Notes under the pieces: model-generated
Told to the model about the DNA's origin: nothing
Databases searched by the model: none
Seen by the model: only the letters and a program-made list of their open reading frames with translations
Part shown: positions 1 to 13,365 of the stretch, in pieces
Position numbering within the stretch: position 1 is the first letter of the stretch
Layout of the letters: each line of letters opens with the position of its first letter
Translations under genes and position numbers: made by a program
DNA from: Alloalcanivorax marinus
GTDB taxonomy: Bacteria; Pseudomonadota; Gammaproteobacteria; Pseudomonadales; Alcanivoracaceae
Assembly: GCF_016785095.1 (NCBI RefSeq)
Contig: NZ_JAEKJB010000001.1
Span: 310,001-374,000, forward strand
Length of the DNA: 64,000 nt
Reading direction: 5' to 3'

Positions 1-2495
<2,495 letters not shown>

Positions 2496-3830
2496 TCAAG
2501 CGTCCGGCGCAACAACCGCCTCCAGCCGCCACACCTCCAACCGCCGGTCGCGCCAGGCATCCGCCACCCCCACCCCGGGCACGCAACGCAGGGTGTTACC
2601 CTCGTAGACCAGTGGCCACTGGGCGCGGCGCCAGGGCGGCACGCCGGCGGCGCGCCACAATTCCGAGACCCGCTGATGACAGCCGTTACGGAACAGCCGC
2701 TCACCGCCGGTAGCGGGTACCAGACGCAGCGGGCCGGCGTCCCGGGGCCTCCAGAGCAGCGGCGTGGAGGCCGGTGCCGGGGGCGCCGGAGCGTCCGCCA
2801 CCGGCTCCAGCCGCCAAGCGCCAAGGGAGAACGCATCCTGGCCCGGTGGCCAGCCCCATTCCTCCGTCAGCGGCGCCAGGGTAGCGCGGTCCAGCAGGTG
2901 CAGCTCGCCGCCGAAACGGCGCAGTTGCCAGCCGCCCCACTCCACCCGGGCGGCGCGGTCCGCCGGTGCCGCCAGCAGCCCCTCGATCTGCGCCAGCAGG
3001 GCCTGGCTGGGCGCGCCGGCGCCGGCTTCCCGCAACCACCAGCGCAGCAGATTGCGGCGCCGGGGGCCGCTCAGCGTGGCCACCGTCAGCGCCAGCCGGT
3101 CCCCGGTGGCGCCCAGGGCGGCGGCGTCCTCGGCGGCACGCTCGTCGAGCAACGCGGCGGCCTCGGCCTGGTGATCGGCGGCCCGGGCCAGGGTCGCCAA
3201 AACCCCAGGCCAGCGCCGCGACAGGGCCGGTAGCACGGTGCCGCGCAGGTAATTTCGATCCAGGCTCTGGTCCGCGTTACTGGGGTCTTCCAGCCAGGAC
3301 CAGCCGCCCTGCTCCGCCCGTTCCAGCAACCGCCGCCGCGACAGACCCAGCAGAGGCCGCCATAGCGGCGTGTCGCCCCGGCGCCCGTGCTCACGGATGG
3401 CCGCCAGGCCGGCCACGCCGGCCCCCCGTAACAGCCGCAGCAACAGTGTCTCGGCCTGGTCGTCCCGATGGTGGGCGGTGATCAGGGTAGCGCTGCCGGC
3501 GCGGGCCGTGAGCGCCCGGTAACGGGCGTCCCGGGCACCGGCTTCCAGGCCGGCGGCCCGGTCCACGGTCACCTTGGTGCTCTCGAAGGCGACCCCCAGA
3601 TGCCGGGCCACCGTCTGGCAATGGGCGGCCCAGGCGGCGCTGTCGGGATGCAGCCCGTGGTCCACGTGCAAGGCGGTGAGGCGGGCGCCGAGGCCGGCGC
3701 CGGCGAGAAGATGGAGAAGAACGGTGGAGTCGAGCCCGCCGCTAAATGCCAGCCACAGGGGCCCGGGCGGGGCGCGCCGGGCCAGCTCGGCGCTCAGTTC
3801 ATCCATGGAGGAGTGGGTCGGGGGCGCCAT
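2496..3830 (-). CDS. tilS: tRNA(Ile)-lysidine synthase (TilS)
   Basis: Attaches lysine to C34 of the CAU anticodon of tRNA-Ile2, so that it reads AUA and not AUG. The PP-loop ATP-pyrophosphatase motif SGGLDST is near residue 30, followed by LHVDHGLHPDS and the conserved TAHHRDDQAET. The N-terminal catalytic domain is followed by the substrate-binding and C-terminal domains; 444 residues is normal. The start is uncertain: the ATG at 3830 and a second in-frame ATG at 3806 both lack a good ribosome binding site. It lies 13 bases after accA, the usual gammaproteobacterial arrangement. Its last codons and stop are formed by the repeat at 2472-2508, so the extreme C-terminus may be repeat-derived. 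Confidence 0.95.
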   Translation of the reverse strand: MAPPTHSSMDELSAELARRAPPGPLWLAFSGGLDSTVLLHLLAGAGLGARLTALHVDHGLHPDSAAWAAHCQTVARHLGVAFESTKVTVDRAAGLEAGARDARYRALTARAGSATLITAHHRDDQAETLLLRLLRGAGVAGLAAIREHGRRGDTPLWRPLLGLSRRRLLERAEQGGWSWLEDPSNADQSLDRNYLRGTVLPALSRRWPGVLATLARAADHQAEAAALLDERAAEDAAALGATGDRLALTVATLSGPRRRNLLRWWLREAGAGAPSQALLAQIEGLLAAPADRAARVEWGGWQLRRFGGELHLLDRATLAPLTEEWGWPPGQDAFSLGAWRLEPVADAPAPPAPASTPLLWRPRDAGPLRLVPATGGERLFRNGCHQRVSELWRAAGVPPWRRAQWPLVYEGNTLRCVPGVGVADAWRDRRLEVWRLEAVVAPDA

Positions 3831-3843
3831 GACCGCGCCCCGC

Positions 3844-4815
3844 TCAGTCGTCGGCGGCGTCGGTGGCCACGTTGCCGTAGCTCATCAGCCGCCGGTAGCG
3901 ACGCTCCACCAGTTCCTCCACCGGCAGCTCACCGAGACCGGCGAGTTGCTCGACCAGGGCACGACGGATGGCATCGGCGGCCTGCTCATGATCCCGGTGG
4001 GCGCCGCCCAGAGGTTCCTTGATCACCTGATCGACGATGCCCAGCTCGTGCAGGCGGCCGGCGCCCACTCCCATGGCCTCGGCGGCCTCCGGGGCCTTGT
4101 CGGCGCTGCGCCACAGGATCGACGCGCAACCTTCCGGGGAGATCACCGAGTAGGTGGAATATTCCAGCATCTGCAGATGGTCGCAGACGCCAATGGCCAG
4201 GGCCCCACCGGAGCCGCCTTCGCCAATCACGGTGGCGATGATCGGCACCTTGAGACGGGACATGACGCGCAGATTGCGGGCGATGGCCTCGGACTGGCCA
4301 CGCTCTTCCGCGTCGATACCGGGGAAGGCCCCGGGGGTGTCGATAAAGGTGAGGATCGGCATCTTGAAGCGTTCGGCCATTTCCATCAGGCGCAGCGCCT
4401 TGCGGTAGCCCTCCGGCTTGGGCATGCCGAAATTGCGGCGCACCTTTTCCTTCACCTCGCGGCCCTTCTGGTGGCCGATCACCATTACCGGCTGGTCGTC
4501 CAGGCGGGTGACGCCACCGACAATGGCCGGATCGTCGGCGAAGGCGCGGTCGCCGTGCAGTTCGTCGAACCCGCCGAACAGCCGCTGCACGTAATCCAGC
4601 GTATAGGGCCGCTTCGGATGTCGCGCCAGCTGGGAGATCTGCCAGGCGGTCAGATTGCCGAAGATGTTCTCGGTGAGGGCGATGCTTTTTTCCTGCAGCT
4701 TGGCGATCTCCTCGGAGATATTGACCTCACTGCCACTGCCCACCAGCCGGAGTTCCTCGATTTTCGCTTCCAAATCGGCGATGGGTTGTTCAAATTCGAG
4801 GAAATTCGGATTCAT
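3844..4815 (-). CDS. accA: Acetyl-CoA carboxylase carboxyltransferase subunit alpha (AccA)
   Basis: With AccD forms the carboxyltransferase that moves CO2 from carboxybiotin to acetyl-CoA, giving malonyl-CoA for fatty acid synthesis. The start [12 protein letters not shown] is preceded by AAAGGGG at good spacing. The 323 residues show the family's N-terminal helical region, then [30 protein letters not shown], and the oxyanion-type glycine-rich region [12 protein letters not shown]. The gene sits between dnaE and tilS, as in many relatives. A candidate promoter is directly upstream, separated from dnaE by a palindromic repeat, so accA is probably a fresh transcription unit. Confidence 0.98.
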   Translation of the reverse strand: MNPNFLEFEQPIADLEAKIEELRLVGSGSEVNISEEIAKLQEKSIALTENIFGNLTAWQISQLARHPKRPYTLDYVQRLFGGFDELHGDRAFADDPAIVGGVTRLDDQPVMVIGHQKGREVKEKVRRNFGMPKPEGYRKALRLMEMAERFKMPILTFIDTPGAFPGIDAEERGQSEAIARNLRVMSRLKVPIIATVIGEGGSGGALAIGVCDHLQMLEYSTYSVISPEGCASILWRSADKAPEAAEAMGVGAGRLHELGIVDQVIKEPLGGAHRDHEQAADAIRRALVEQLAGLGELPVEELVERRYRRLMSYGNVATDAADD

Positions 4816-4842
4816 GTGCTACCCCTTTCTACGGTGCCGGTA

Positions 4843-4872
4843 AGTGTAGCCGCAAGGCCCGGACAGCGTCGA
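4843..4872 (-). promoter_or_regulatory. Candidate sigma-70 promoter for accA
   Basis: On the minus strand TCGACG and TACACT are separated by 18 bases, about 30 bases upstream of the accA start codon. The -10 is good and the -35 is weak. It is the best candidate in the spacer but not proven. Confidence 0.4.
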
Positions 4873-4918
4873 GAGACCGGCTTCCCTCTTAGGTTGCAAG
4901 TTGTTACCGGCGGCGCGG

Positions 4919-5114
4919 CACGCTGGCACGCTTGCACGCAACCACGCAACCACGCTGGCACGCAGCACGCTAGACCCGGCGCGGAGATCGTTGGTGTGTT
5001 TTCTGCGGGGCCGGGGGCCGGTGCTAACAGGAAACACGTCACACCAACCCGGTTAAGGGTTGAGCGTGCAAGCGTGTTGCGTACCAGCGTGGTTGCGTGC
5101 CAGCGTGGTTGCGC
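4919..5114. repeat. Palindromic element with ACGC-unit arms and a conserved core (copy 2)
   Basis: The left arm (4919-4971) and right arm (5063-5114) are made of units such as ACGCAACC, ACGCTGGC and ACGCTTGC in opposite orientation. The inner part has TTGGTGTG facing CACACCAA and GTGTTTTCTG facing CAGGAAACAC. Both this core and the GGGTTGAGCGT next to the right arm also occur in copy 1 at 2367-2508. It starts about six bases after the dnaE stop codon. Confidence 0.75.
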
Positions 5115-5120
5115 CCTCAG

Positions 5121-8100
5121 TCAATACTCCAACGTCACCGACTTGTCGCCGTAGCGCCCGCGCAGATCATCCACCAGGGACTCGTGCGGAATCACCCGCC
5201 AGTCGTCGCCGAGGAACAGCGCCGCGTCCGCTTCCTGGTGGCTCAGATCCAGCAGCACCGTCAGGCCACCGCCCTGCCCATTGGCGCGGTACGGCGCCAG
5301 GGTACGGCCAAGCACCTCCGGCAGGTTGTCCTCCACCGGCACCTTGACGCGCAGCCGGCGGCCGAAGGTTTCCCGGGCCTGACTCATGTCCATGACCTCG
5401 TCGGCCACCAGGTTGAAACCACCGGTGTAATCATCCATGCGCACACCGCCACGCACCACCAGCAGGGCGTCCTTCTGCACCCGCTCGCCGTACTGGGCGA
5501 AGGTCTTGCCGAACACCGACACCTCCAGGCGACCGGTTTTATCGTCCAGGGTGATGAACGCCATGCGCTCGCCGCTGCGCTTGCTGCGCGTGATACGCAG
5601 CGCCACCACCAGGCCGGCGACGGTGGCGGCCTCGCCCTTGCCGGTGGGCTGCAGGGCGTTCAGGCGGCTGGTGACGAACTGTCGCACCTCGGTTTCGAAC
5701 TGGTCGATGGGGTGGCCGGTGAGGAACAGCCCCAGGGTATCCCGTTCGCCGTTAAGGCGGATGTCATCGTTCCATTCCCGGGCCGGTTTCCAGGCCACCA
5801 CGGTGGCCGGCTGGTCGTCACCACCACCGCCGAACAGATCCATCATCCCCGCTTCCTGGTTGCGGGCGTCCTGCTCGGCGGCGGCGATGGCGTCCGGCAG
5901 CGTGGCCAGCAACACGGCACGGTCGCTGAAGTGGCCGTTGGGCCCGAGCTTGTCCAGAGCGCCGGCGCGCACCAGGGCCTCCAGGGAGCGTTTGTTGATC
6001 TTCTTGAGGTCGATGCGGCGGCAGAAATCGAACAGATCCTCGAAGGCTTTCTCACTGGCTTCGCCGCCGGCGCTTTCGGCGTCGCCCTGCCCGCGCGCAT
6101 TGACGATGGCGTCGATGGGGCCCTCGCCGAGGCCCTTGATGGCGCCCAGACCGTAGACGATGTCACCTTCCGGGTTAACGGTGAACCGGTAGCCACAGGA
6201 ATTCACATCCGGCGGCAACACCCGCAGGCCCATGTTCTTGGCCTCGTCGATGAAGGTCACCACCTTGTCGGTGTTCTGCATATCCGCGGAGATCACCGCG
6301 GCCATGAACTCCGCCGGATAATGGGCCTTGAGCCAGGCGGTCTGGTAGGCCACCAACGCGTAGGCGGCGGAGTGGGATTTGTTGAAGCCGTAGCCGGCGA
6401 ACTTCTCCACCAGGTCGAAGATCTTCATCGCCAGATCCGGATCGATGCCCTTCTCCTCGGCGCCGGACTGGAAGATCTCGCGCTGCTTGGCCATTTCCTC
6501 GGGCTTCTTCTTACCCATGGCGCGGCGCAGCATGTCCGCGCCGCCCAGCGTGTAGCCGGCCAGTACCTGGGCGATCTGCATCACCTGTTCCTGGTACAGG
6601 ATCACCCCGTAGGTGGGCTTGAGGATCGGCTTGAGCCAGTCGTGCTGGTATTGCGGGTCCGGGTAGGACACCGGCTCGCGACCGTGCTTCCGGTTGATGA
6701 AGTTGTCCACCATGCCCGATTCCAGCGGCCCGGGACGGTACAACGCCACCAGCGCGATGATGTCCTCGAAGACATCGGGCTTGAGCTTCTTGATCAGCTC
6801 CTTCATGCCCTGGCTTTCAAGCTGGAACACGGCGGTGGTGTCGCCTTTCTTGAGCAACTCGAAGCTGGGCTTGTCATCGAGCGGAATACGCTCGATTTCC
6901 AGCGGCCCCTCGCCATCCCGGGCGCGGCGCACGTTGGCGGCCTTCACCGCCCAGTCGATGATGGTGAGCGTCTTCAGGCCCAGGAAGTCGAACTTCACCA
7001 GGCCGGCGGCTTCCACGTCGTCCTTGTCGTACTGGGTGACCAGGTTGTCGCCTTCCTCGTCGCAGTGCAGCGGCGCGAAGTCGGTGAGCTTGCCCGGGGC
7101 GATCACCACGCCGCCGGCGTGCTTGCCCACGTTGCGGGTCAGGCCTTCCAGCTTGAAGGCCATTTCCATGATCTCGTTGACCGCTTCCTTGTCCGGGTTG
7201 CCGTCGTCCTCCAGGAATTCGCGCAGGTTGTCTTCCTGCTCCAGAGCCTTGGCCAGGGTCATGCCCGGGGTGCCGGGGATCATCTTGGAGAGGCGGTCGG
7301 CCATGCCGTAGGGCTTGCCCTGCACCCGCGCCACGTCGCGCACCACCGCCTTGGCGGCCATGGTGCCGAAGGTGATGATCTGGCTCACCGCGTCGCGGCC
7401 GTACTTGTCGGCCACGTAATTGATCACCCGGTCGCGCTTCTCCATGCAGAAGTCCACGTCGAAGTCGGGCATGGAGACCCGTTCCGGGTTCAGGAACCGT
7501 TCGAACAGCAGGTCGTATTCAATCGGGTCCAGGTCGGTAATACCCAGCGCGTAGGCCACCAGGGAGCCGGCGCCGGAGCCCCGGCCCGGGCCCACCGGTA
7601 CCTGGTTGTCCTTGGCCCACTGAATAAAGTCCGCCACGATCAGGAAGTAGCCGGGGAAGCCCATCTGGTTGATGATGCCCAGCTCCATTTCCAGCCGCTC
7701 GTAATAAACGCCACGCTGGGCCTCATAGTCCTCCGCCGCCGGGTCCAGGATGCGGCCCAGGCGGGTTTCCAGCCCTTCCTCGGAGACCTTTTCCAGGTAT
7801 TCCTCGATGGTCAGCCCCTCGGGGATCGGGAATTCCGGCAGGAAGTTCTCGCCCAGGCGGATGTCCAGGGTGCAGCGGCGGGCGATCTCGACGCTGTTTT
7901 CCAGTGCCTCCGGCAGGTCGGAGAACAGCTCCGCCATTTCCTCGGCGCTTTTCAGATACTGTGCCTCGGAGTACTTGCGGGGCCGGCGCGGGTCGTCCAG
8001 AGCGTTGCCGTCGTGAATGCAGACGCGGGCCTCATGGGCCTCGAAATCCTCACGGCGCACGAAGCGCACGTCGTTGGTGGCCACCACCGGCAGCCCCAGG

Positions 8101-8672
8101 TCGGCGGCCAGGGCGACGCTGGCGTGCAGGCAGTCCTCGTCGCCGGGCCGTTCGGTGCGCTGCACTTCCAGGTAGAAGCGGTCGCCGAACACTTCCTGAT
8201 ATTCCCGGGCACGCTGCGCGGCGGCGTCGGTCTTGCCGGACAGCAGCAGGCGCCCCACGTCGCCAACCCGGGCACCGGACAGCAGAATCAGGCCTTCATT
8301 GAGTTCCAGCAGCCATTCCCGGCGGATCATGGCTCTATCGCGGTGCTGGTTATGCTGCCAGGCACGGCTGATCAGCAGGGTGAGGTTGCGGTAGCCGGCC
8401 TCGTTCTGCACCAGGCAGCACAGGTAATGGGGCTCGTCCTCCGGGTCGTCGGCCTGCAGCCACAGGTCGGCGCCCATGATCGGCTTGAGGCCGGCGTTCA
8501 TGGCACCGGAATAGAACTTGATCAGCGCGAACAGGTTGTTTTCGTCGGTGACCGCCACCGCCGGCATGCGCTGGTCGACGCTGGCCTTGATCAACTCCTT
8601 GACGCGGGCCACGCCGTCCACCAGGGAATAATCGGTGTGCACGCGCAAATGGACGAAACGGGGTTCAGTCAC
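5121..8672 (-). CDS. dnaE: DNA polymerase III alpha subunit (DnaE)
   Basis: Catalytic subunit of the replicative polymerase. I start it at a GTG giving [21 protein letters not shown] lies eight bases upstream, and this overlaps the rnhB stop by eight bases, as in the other junctions of this operon. The product is 1183 residues, close to the family norm. Domains in order are PHP ([13 protein letters not shown] at the start), polymerase palm with catalytic aspartates in [14 protein letters not shown] near residue 400, fingers, a helix-hairpin-helix region, an OB fold ([10 protein letters not shown]) and the tau-binding C-terminal domain. A long open frame on the opposite strand is a G+C artefact. 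Confidence 0.98.
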   Translation of the reverse strand: MTEPRFVHLRVHTDYSLVDGVARVKELIKASVDQRMPAVAVTDENNLFALIKFYSGAMNAGLKPIMGADLWLQADDPEDEPHYLCCLVQNEAGYRNLTLLISRAWQHNQHRDRAMIRREWLLELNEGLILLSGARVGDVGRLLLSGKTDAAAQRAREYQEVFGDRFYLEVQRTERPGDEDCLHASVALAADLGLPVVATNDVRFVRREDFEAHEARVCIHDGNALDDPRRPRKYSEAQYLKSAEEMAELFSDLPEALENSVEIARRCTLDIRLGENFLPEFPIPEGLTIEEYLEKVSEEGLETRLGRILDPAAEDYEAQRGVYYERLEMELGIINQMGFPGYFLIVADFIQWAKDNQVPVGPGRGSGAGSLVAYALGITDLDPIEYDLLFERFLNPERVSMPDFDVDFCMEKRDRVINYVADKYGRDAVSQIITFGTMAAKAVVRDVARVQGKPYGMADRLSKMIPGTPGMTLAKALEQEDNLREFLEDDGNPDKEAVNEIMEMAFKLEGLTRNVGKHAGGVVIAPGKLTDFAPLHCDEEGDNLVTQYDKDDVEAAGLVKFDFLGLKTLTIIDWAVKAANVRRARDGEGPLEIERIPLDDKPSFELLKKGDTTAVFQLESQGMKELIKKLKPDVFEDIIALVALYRPGPLESGMVDNFINRKHGREPVSYPDPQYQHDWLKPILKPTYGVILYQEQVMQIAQVLAGYTLGGADMLRRAMGKKKPEEMAKQREIFQSGAEEKGIDPDLAMKIFDLVEKFAGYGFNKSHSAAYALVAYQTAWLKAHYPAEFMAAVISADMQNTDKVVTFIDEAKNMGLRVLPPDVNSCGYRFTVNPEGDIVYGLGAIKGLGEGPIDAIVNARGQGDAESAGGEASEKAFEDLFDFCRRIDLKKINKRSLEALVRAGALDKLGPNGHFSDRAVLLATLPDAIAAAEQDARNQEAGMMDLFGGGGDDQPATVVAWKPAREWNDDIRLNGERDTLGLFLTGHPIDQFETEVRQFVTSRLNALQPTGKGEAATVAGLVVALRITRSKRSGERMAFITLDDKTGRLEVSVFGKTFAQYGERVQKDALLVVRGGVRMDDYTGGFNLVADEVMDMSQARETFGRRLRVKVPVEDNLPEVLGRTLAPYRANGQGGGLTVLLDLSHQEADAALFLGDDWRVIPHESLVDDLRGRYGDKSVTLEY

Positions 8673-9333
8673 GGCCGGACTCCTGTGATTCTGGGCCTTG
8701 CGATTCATAACATGCCGCCACCGGCGCGAAGGAGCGGCGGTGTTCGGCGAGCGGGCCGTGCTCGCGCAGGGCGGCGAGGTGGGCGGCCGTGGGATAGCCC
8801 TTGTGGCGGTCGAAGCCGTACCGTGGATAGCGCCGATGCAGGGCCACCATTTCCGCGTCGCGGGCCACCTTGGCGAGAATCGAGGCGGCGGCGATCGCCG
8901 GCACCCGGCCGTCACCCTTGACCACCGGTTCGGAGGGGCAGGCGAACGTCGGGCTTCGATTACCGTCCACCAGCACCGCGTCCACGTCAATAGTCAGGGC
9001 TTCCACCGCCCGTACCATGGCCAGATGGGTGGCGTGGTAGATGTTCAGGCGATCGATCTCATCCGGTTCGGCCCGGCCCAGGGCCCAGCCCAGGGCGCGC
9101 TCACGGATCGCCGTGGCGAGCCGCTCGCGGCGCGCCGGGGTGAGCTTCTTGGAATCCGCCAGGCCATCAATGGGCCGGGCCGGGTCCAGCACCACGGCGG
9201 CGGTGACCACGGCGCCCACCAGCGGCCCCCGGCCCACCTCGTCGACGCCGGCCAGGCGCATGCCGGCGCGCCAGGCGAAGGCGCTGGGGTAAAACGGCTC
9301 GGCCAGCCGGTACTCGGCGAACGGATCAGTCAT
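8665..9333 (-). CDS. rnhB: Ribonuclease HII (RnhB)
   Basis: Cuts RNA in RNA-DNA hybrids, including single misincorporated ribonucleotides. The motif [15 protein letters not shown] near residue 28 supplies the first catalytic Asp-Glu pair, [11 protein letters not shown] follows, and VDGNR and [13 protein letters not shown] carry the later acidic residues. The ATG giving [13 protein letters not shown] is chosen; the ATG three codons earlier is possible. The start overlaps the lpxB stop by eight bases and the stop overlaps dnaE, so translation is probably coupled along lpxB-rnhB-dnaE. The 222 residues are usual, with a short low-complexity C-terminal tail. Confidence 0.96.
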   Translation of the reverse strand: MTDPFAEYRLAEPFYPSAFAWRAGMRLAGVDEVGRGPLVGAVVTAAVVLDPARPIDGLADSKKLTPARRERLATAIRERALGWALGRAEPDEIDRLNIYHATHLAMVRAVEALTIDVDAVLVDGNRSPTFACPSEPVVKGDGRVPAIAAASILAKVARDAEMVALHRRYPRYGFDRHKGYPTAAHLAALREHGPLAEHRRSFAPVAACYESQGPESQESGRD

Positions 9334-10486
9334 TGGCCACATCCCCGGCGATCACGGCGGCCACCGCCTCGGCGGCTTTCTCGCTGGCGCCGCCGCGCAG
9401 TTGTTCATGGACCCGGGTGAAGTCGTCCTTGAGGCGGGCGACGCCGTCCGGGTCATCCAACCAGCCGGCCACCGCGTCCGCCAGGGCGGCGCCGCTGAGC
9501 GCGTTCTGCACCAGTTCCGGCACCAGGGGCTTGCGGCACAGCAGGTTGGGCAGCGCCACGTATTCGCTTTTCACCAGCCGCGACAGGATCGCATAGCTGA
9601 TCGCCCCGAGCCGGTAACCCACCACCATGGGCTTCTTGAGCAGCAGCCCCTCCAGGGTGGCGGTGCCGGACGCCATCATCACCACGTCGGCGGCGGCCAT
9701 CACGGTGCGGCCCTGGCCGTCCACCACCGTCACCGGCAGCTCGGTGCCGCCCAGAGCGGCGTCGATCTGGGCGCGGCGGGCGGCGTTGGCGGCGGGGATT
9801 ACGAAACGCAGGTCCGGGTAACGGTGGTGCAACCGCGCCATGGCGTCGGTGAAATCAGGCAGCAACTGCCCCACTTCGCCGCCCCGGCTGCCGGGCAACA
9901 CCGCCAGCACGCGGCCCTCCACCTCCAGGCCCAGCTCCTCGCGGGCGCCGGCGGTGTCCACGCTGAGCCCGATCATGTCGGCCAGCGGGTGGCCGACGAA
10001 GGTCACCGGCACGCCATGTTCCTCATAGAAGCGGGCCTCGAACGGAAACAGGGTGAGCATGTGGTCCACGTCGCGGCGGATGCCCTTCACCCGGCCCTGG
10101 CGCCAGGCCCATACCGAGGGGCTGACGTAGTGCACGGTCTTGAGACCGGCGGCATGGACCCGCTTGGCCACGCCCAGGGTGAAATCCGGGGAATCGATGG
10201 TAATCACCACCGCCGGGCGACGCGCCAGCAGGTCGTCCACCAACCGCCGGCGCAGACGGAACAGCTCCGGCAGATGGCGGATCACCTCGGTGAGCCCCAT
10301 CACGGAGAGCTTTTCCATGGGAAACAGGCTGTGCTGGCCGGCGGCGGCCATGCGCTCGCCGCCGACACCGATGAAGCGCGCGTCCGGCCAGCGCCGGCGC
10401 AGCGCCTCGATCAGGCCGGCGCCGAGCAGATCGCCGGAGGTTTCTCCGGCGATCAGCGCGATCAGGGGGGCGTTGGAGGCATCCAT
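9326..10486 (-). CDS. lpxB: Lipid-A-disaccharide synthase (LpxB)
   Basis: Joins UDP-2,3-diacylglucosamine and 2,3-diacylglucosamine 1-phosphate to the lipid A disaccharide at the inner membrane. From the ATG at 10486 it reads [24 protein letters not shown], with the conserved AGETSGD at the start. Later motifs are [30 protein letters not shown] and ASGTATLE, all typical of this GT-B fold glycosyltransferase. Its 386 residues are normal. It starts 11 bases after lpxA and overlaps rnhB, within the lpxD-fabZ-lpxA-lpxB block. Confidence 0.98.
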   Translation of the reverse strand: MDASNAPLIALIAGETSGDLLGAGLIEALRRRWPDARFIGVGGERMAAAGQHSLFPMEKLSVMGLTEVIRHLPELFRLRRRLVDDLLARRPAVVITIDSPDFTLGVAKRVHAAGLKTVHYVSPSVWAWRQGRVKGIRRDVDHMLTLFPFEARFYEEHGVPVTFVGHPLADMIGLSVDTAGAREELGLEVEGRVLAVLPGSRGGEVGQLLPDFTDAMARLHHRYPDLRFVIPAANAARRAQIDAALGGTELPVTVVDGQGRTVMAAADVVMMASGTATLEGLLLKKPMVVGYRLGAISYAILSRLVKSEYVALPNLLCRKPLVPELVQNALSGAALADAVAGWLDDPDGVARLKDDFTRVHEQLRGGASEKAAEAVAAVIAGDVAND

Positions 10487-10497
10487 GGCGGATACCG

Positions 10498-11268
10498 TCA
10501 ACGGGTGATGCCGCGTTCCGAGGCGCGCAGGGAATCCAGGAACAGGGCCAGCGGCGGGCAGTCGTCCTGCCCGGGCTCCAGCTCGGCAAGCGCCTGCTCC
10601 AGGGTCAGACCACGGCGGAACACGGTTTTGTAGGCACGCCGCAGGGTGGCGATCACGTCCGCGTCCCAGCCGCGCCGGCGCATGCCCTCGAAGTTCATGC
10701 TGCGCGCCGCCGCCGGGTTGCCGCCCACCATCACGAAGGCGGGGATATCCTTGAGCACCAGGCTGCAACCGGCGGTCATGGCGTAGGAGCCGATACGGCA
10801 GAACTGATGGATGCCGGTCATGCCGCCGAGGATCACGCCATCGCCGATCTTCACGTGGCCGGCGATGCCGGTGGTGTTGGCGAAGATGTTGTCGTTGCCG
10901 ATGCGGCAGTCATGGGCCACGTGCACGGTGGCCATGAGCAAATTGTTGTTGCCCAGGCTGGTGATGCCCTCGTCCTGGACGGTGCCGCGATGCAGGGTGC
11001 AGTGCTCGCGGATCACGTTGTTGTCACCGATCTCCAGGCGGGTGGGTTCGCCCCGGTACTTCTTGTCCTGGCATTCCTCGCCCACGGACGCGAACTGAAA
11101 GATGCGGTTGTTCTCACCAATGCGGGTCGGGCCCTGGATCACCACGTGCGGGCCGATCACGGTACCCGCGCCAATGGTCACATGGGCTCCGATCACGGAG
11201 TACGGCCCGACTTCCACGTCGCTGGCCAGTTCCGCCTTGGGGTCGATGATGGCTGTGGGATGAATCAT
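10498..11268 (-). CDS. lpxA: UDP-N-acetylglucosamine acyltransferase (LpxA)
   Basis: Transfers 3-hydroxyacyl from acyl-ACP to the 3-OH of UDP-GlcNAc, the first step of lipid A. The protein begins MIHPTAIIDPKAELASDVEVG and shows left-handed beta-helix hexapeptide repeats through about residue 190. The catalytic His lies in the MATVHVAHDCRIGN stretch, and the helical C-terminal domain follows FVMVGGNPA. Length 256 is typical. The start has only a weak ribosome binding site, and 96 bases separate it from fabZ, so the start was chosen on family alignment. Confidence 0.98.
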   Translation of the reverse strand: MIHPTAIIDPKAELASDVEVGPYSVIGAHVTIGAGTVIGPHVVIQGPTRIGENNRIFQFASVGEECQDKKYRGEPTRLEIGDNNVIREHCTLHRGTVQDEGITSLGNNNLLMATVHVAHDCRIGNDNIFANTTGIAGHVKIGDGVILGGMTGIHQFCRIGSYAMTAGCSLVLKDIPAFVMVGGNPAAARSMNFEGMRRRGWDADVIATLRRAYKTVFRRGLTLEQALAELEPGQDDCPPLALFLDSLRASERGITR

Positions 11269-11364
11269 GGTTGGAGAGGGTCCACCCTGGCGTTGCGAAA
11301 TGGTATGGGAAGGCGACGAGTATACCCCGGGGCCACCGCTCATCGCGACGACCTCGGGGGCGCT

Positions 11365-11808
11365 TCACACCCGCTGTTCGGCCACCAGCAGATCGCAGGC
11401 CGCCACCAGCTTGCCGTCCACCTCGGCGCGGCAGGAGAATTTGGCGATGTTGCGGCGCAGGGTGAGCCAGTCGGCGTGCAGGGCGAGCCGGTCGCCGGGC
11501 ACCACCTGACGCTTGAAACGGGCCTTGTCGGTACCCACCAGCAGATAAATGAAACCGTCCGCCGGGCGCTTGTTCTCGGTGACGAAACCGAGGATGCCGG
11601 CGGCCTGGGCCAGCGCCTCGATGATCAGCACGCCGGGCATGATCGGTTCCTGGGGAAAGTGCCCGTTGAAGAAGGGCTCGTTGATGGAGACGTTTTTGTA
11701 CGCCTCGATGCGTTTGCCCGGCTCCACGGAGACCACGCGGTCGACCAGCAAAAAGGGATAGCGGTGAGGCAGGTATTCCCTCACCTCATGGATGTCCATC
11801 ATGAGCAT
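11365..11808 (-). CDS. fabZ: 3-hydroxyacyl-ACP dehydratase (FabZ)
   Basis: Dehydrates 3-hydroxyacyl-ACP in fatty acid elongation, competing with LpxA for the same C14-type substrate. The hot-dog fold protein has [11 protein letters not shown] near the start and the signature [23 protein letters not shown], with the catalytic His in GHFP and the Glu in LIIEALAQ. Its 147 residues match the family. It lies between lpxD and lpxA on the same strand, the common arrangement. Confidence 0.98.
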   Translation of the reverse strand: MLMMDIHEVREYLPHRYPFLLVDRVVSVEPGKRIEAYKNVSINEPFFNGHFPQEPIMPGVLIIEALAQAAGILGFVTENKRPADGFIYLLVGTDKARFKRQVVPGDRLALHADWLTLRRNIAKFSCRAEVDGKLVAACDLLVAEQRV

Positions 11809-11840
11809 TATCCAAACAGATGTGAGTCGCGGGCCGGGGG

Positions 11841-12857
11841 CTAGTCCCCGGCGTCGCGCTCTAGCTTACGCACCCGGCGATGGAGTTCGTCCAGGTGCCG
11901 AAAACGGGCCACATTGCGGCGGTAGCGATCCTGCTTGTCCACCGGCAGCGCCGAACCGTAGGTGCCGGGCTCGGTGATCGAGCGGGACACCAGCGACATG
12001 CCCAGCACCTGAACCTTGTCGCAGATCTCCAGGTGGCCGGATATACCCACCGCGCCGCCGATCATGCACTGCGAACCGATACGCGCGCTGCCGGCGATGC
12101 CCACCTTGCCGGCGATGGCGGTGAAGTCACCGATCACCACGTTGTGGGCCACCTGGATCTGGTTGTCCAGGATCACGCCATTACCGATGACGGTGTCGTC
12201 GATGGCGCCCCGGTCGATGGTGGTGCCGGCGCCGATTTCCACATCGGCGCCGATACGCACGCCGCCCACCTGGGCGATCTTGGTCCAGCCACCGGGGCCG
12301 GGCGCGAAACCAAAGCCGTCGGCACCCACCACGCAATGGGCGTGTATGATAGTGCGCGGCCCGATCGTCACACCATGGTAAATTGTAACATTTGGCCAGA
12401 TATGACAGCCATCACCCAGCTCGGTGCGGGCGCCGATCACCGTGTTGGCGCCGATCACCACGCCCTCCCCCAGCACCACGTCCGCCTCGATCACCACATT
12501 GGGACCGATACTCGCCGACGCCGGCACCCGGGCCGACGGTGCCACCACCGCCGACGGATGGACGCCGGCGTCCGGCGCCGGCGCGGTGTCGAACACATGG
12601 CTGACGCGGGCATAGGCCATGTAGGGGTCGTCCACCACCAGCGCCGCCGTCGGGCAGTGCTCGACCTGATCGGCGCGCAGCAGCACGGCGCCGGCGCCGG
12701 TGCTTTCCAGTTGCGCGCGGTAACGCGGGTTGGCCAGGAAGCTGAGCCGGTCGGCGCCGGCGGTGGCCAGGGTCCCCAGCCCGGCCACTTCCCGGTCCGC
12801 CGGGCCGTGCAGCTCGGCGTCCAGATATTCGGCGAGGTAGGCCAGTGTCACCGACAT
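11841..12857 (-). CDS. lpxD: UDP-3-O-acylglucosamine N-acyltransferase (LpxD)
   Basis: Adds the amide-linked hydroxyacyl chain to UDP-3-O-acylglucosamine, third step of lipid A. It has an N-terminal uridine-binding domain ([29 protein letters not shown]) followed by a long run of hexapeptide repeats forming a left-handed beta helix, with the catalytic His in [13 protein letters not shown], and a C-terminal helix. The 338 residues are typical. It lies four bases after skp and upstream of fabZ. Confidence 0.98.
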   Translation of the reverse strand: MSVTLAYLAEYLDAELHGPADREVAGLGTLATAGADRLSFLANPRYRAQLESTGAGAVLLRADQVEHCPTAALVVDDPYMAYARVSHVFDTAPAPDAGVHPSAVVAPSARVPASASIGPNVVIEADVVLGEGVVIGANTVIGARTELGDGCHIWPNVTIYHGVTIGPRTIIHAHCVVGADGFGFAPGPGGWTKIAQVGGVRIGADVEIGAGTTIDRGAIDDTVIGNGVILDNQIQVAHNVVIGDFTAIAGKVGIAGSARIGSQCMIGGAVGISGHLEICDKVQVLGMSLVSRSITEPGTYGSALPVDKQDRYRRNVARFRHLDELHRRVRKLERDAGD

Positions 12858-12861
12858 TGGC

Positions 12862-13356
12862 TTACTTCATCGCATTGAGCTGTTTGGTGACCGCCTCGGT
12901 GATGTCCATGTCGGATTGCACGTACACCACCGCCTGAGCATTGACCACCAGGTCCAGGTTCTCCCGCTCGGCCACGGTTTCCACCGCCTGCTTGAGCTTG
13001 GGCTCCATGACATCAAGGATTTCCTGCTGGCCCTTGCCCATTTTGCGCTGGGCGGATTTACGCAGGTTCTGCAGCTCGATCATTTTCTGCTGACCCTGGG
13101 TCTGCAGATCCTGACGCTGGTCCTCGCTCATGGTCATGCCCTCTTTCTCCAGGCGGCCACGCAGCTTCTCCACTTCACCGCCGAGGCGGTCGAGGCGGGA
13201 CTGCTCGTCCTTCAGGGAAGATTCCAGTTTTTCAAAACGGTCCTGGAATTCCTCGGCCTGCTGGAGGGCGCCAATCGGATCGACCACGCCGACGCGCTGC
13301 TCGGCGGCGGCCAGAGCGGGCAGGATGAGGAAAACGGCAAGCAGAATTTTTTTCAT
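12862..13356 (-). CDS. skp: Periplasmic chaperone Skp/OmpH
   Basis: Trimeric periplasmic chaperone that holds unfolded outer-membrane proteins for the BAM complex. The first 18 residues ([18 protein letters not shown]) are a signal peptide with a likely cut after AAA. The rest is strongly helical and charged, with coiled-coil-like heptads from about residue 35 to 130, as expected for the tentacle arms, and a beta-rich C-terminal piece. Length 164 is normal. It sits nine bases after bamA, the usual partner. Confidence 0.93.
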   Translation of the reverse strand: MKKILLAVFLILPALAAAEQRVGVVDPIGALQQAEEFQDRFEKLESSLKDEQSRLDRLGGEVEKLRGRLEKEGMTMSEDQRQDLQTQGQQKMIELQNLRKSAQRKMGKGQQEILDVMEPKLKQAVETVAERENLDLVVNAQAVVYVQSDMDITEAVTKQLNAMK

Positions 13357-13365
13357 GTTTAACTC

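Noticed and set aside
4919..5114. Possible CRISPR array from the repeated units
   Set aside because: Units are 7-8 bases, contiguous, without spacers of constant length, and are inverted in the second half; no cas gene is near.
5097..8921. Very long open frame on the plus strand opposite dnaE
   Set aside because: High G+C leaves few stop codons in the antisense frame; the minus strand carries the full DnaE motifs and operon overlaps, and the plus-strand product is His/Val/Gly-rich without any family motif.
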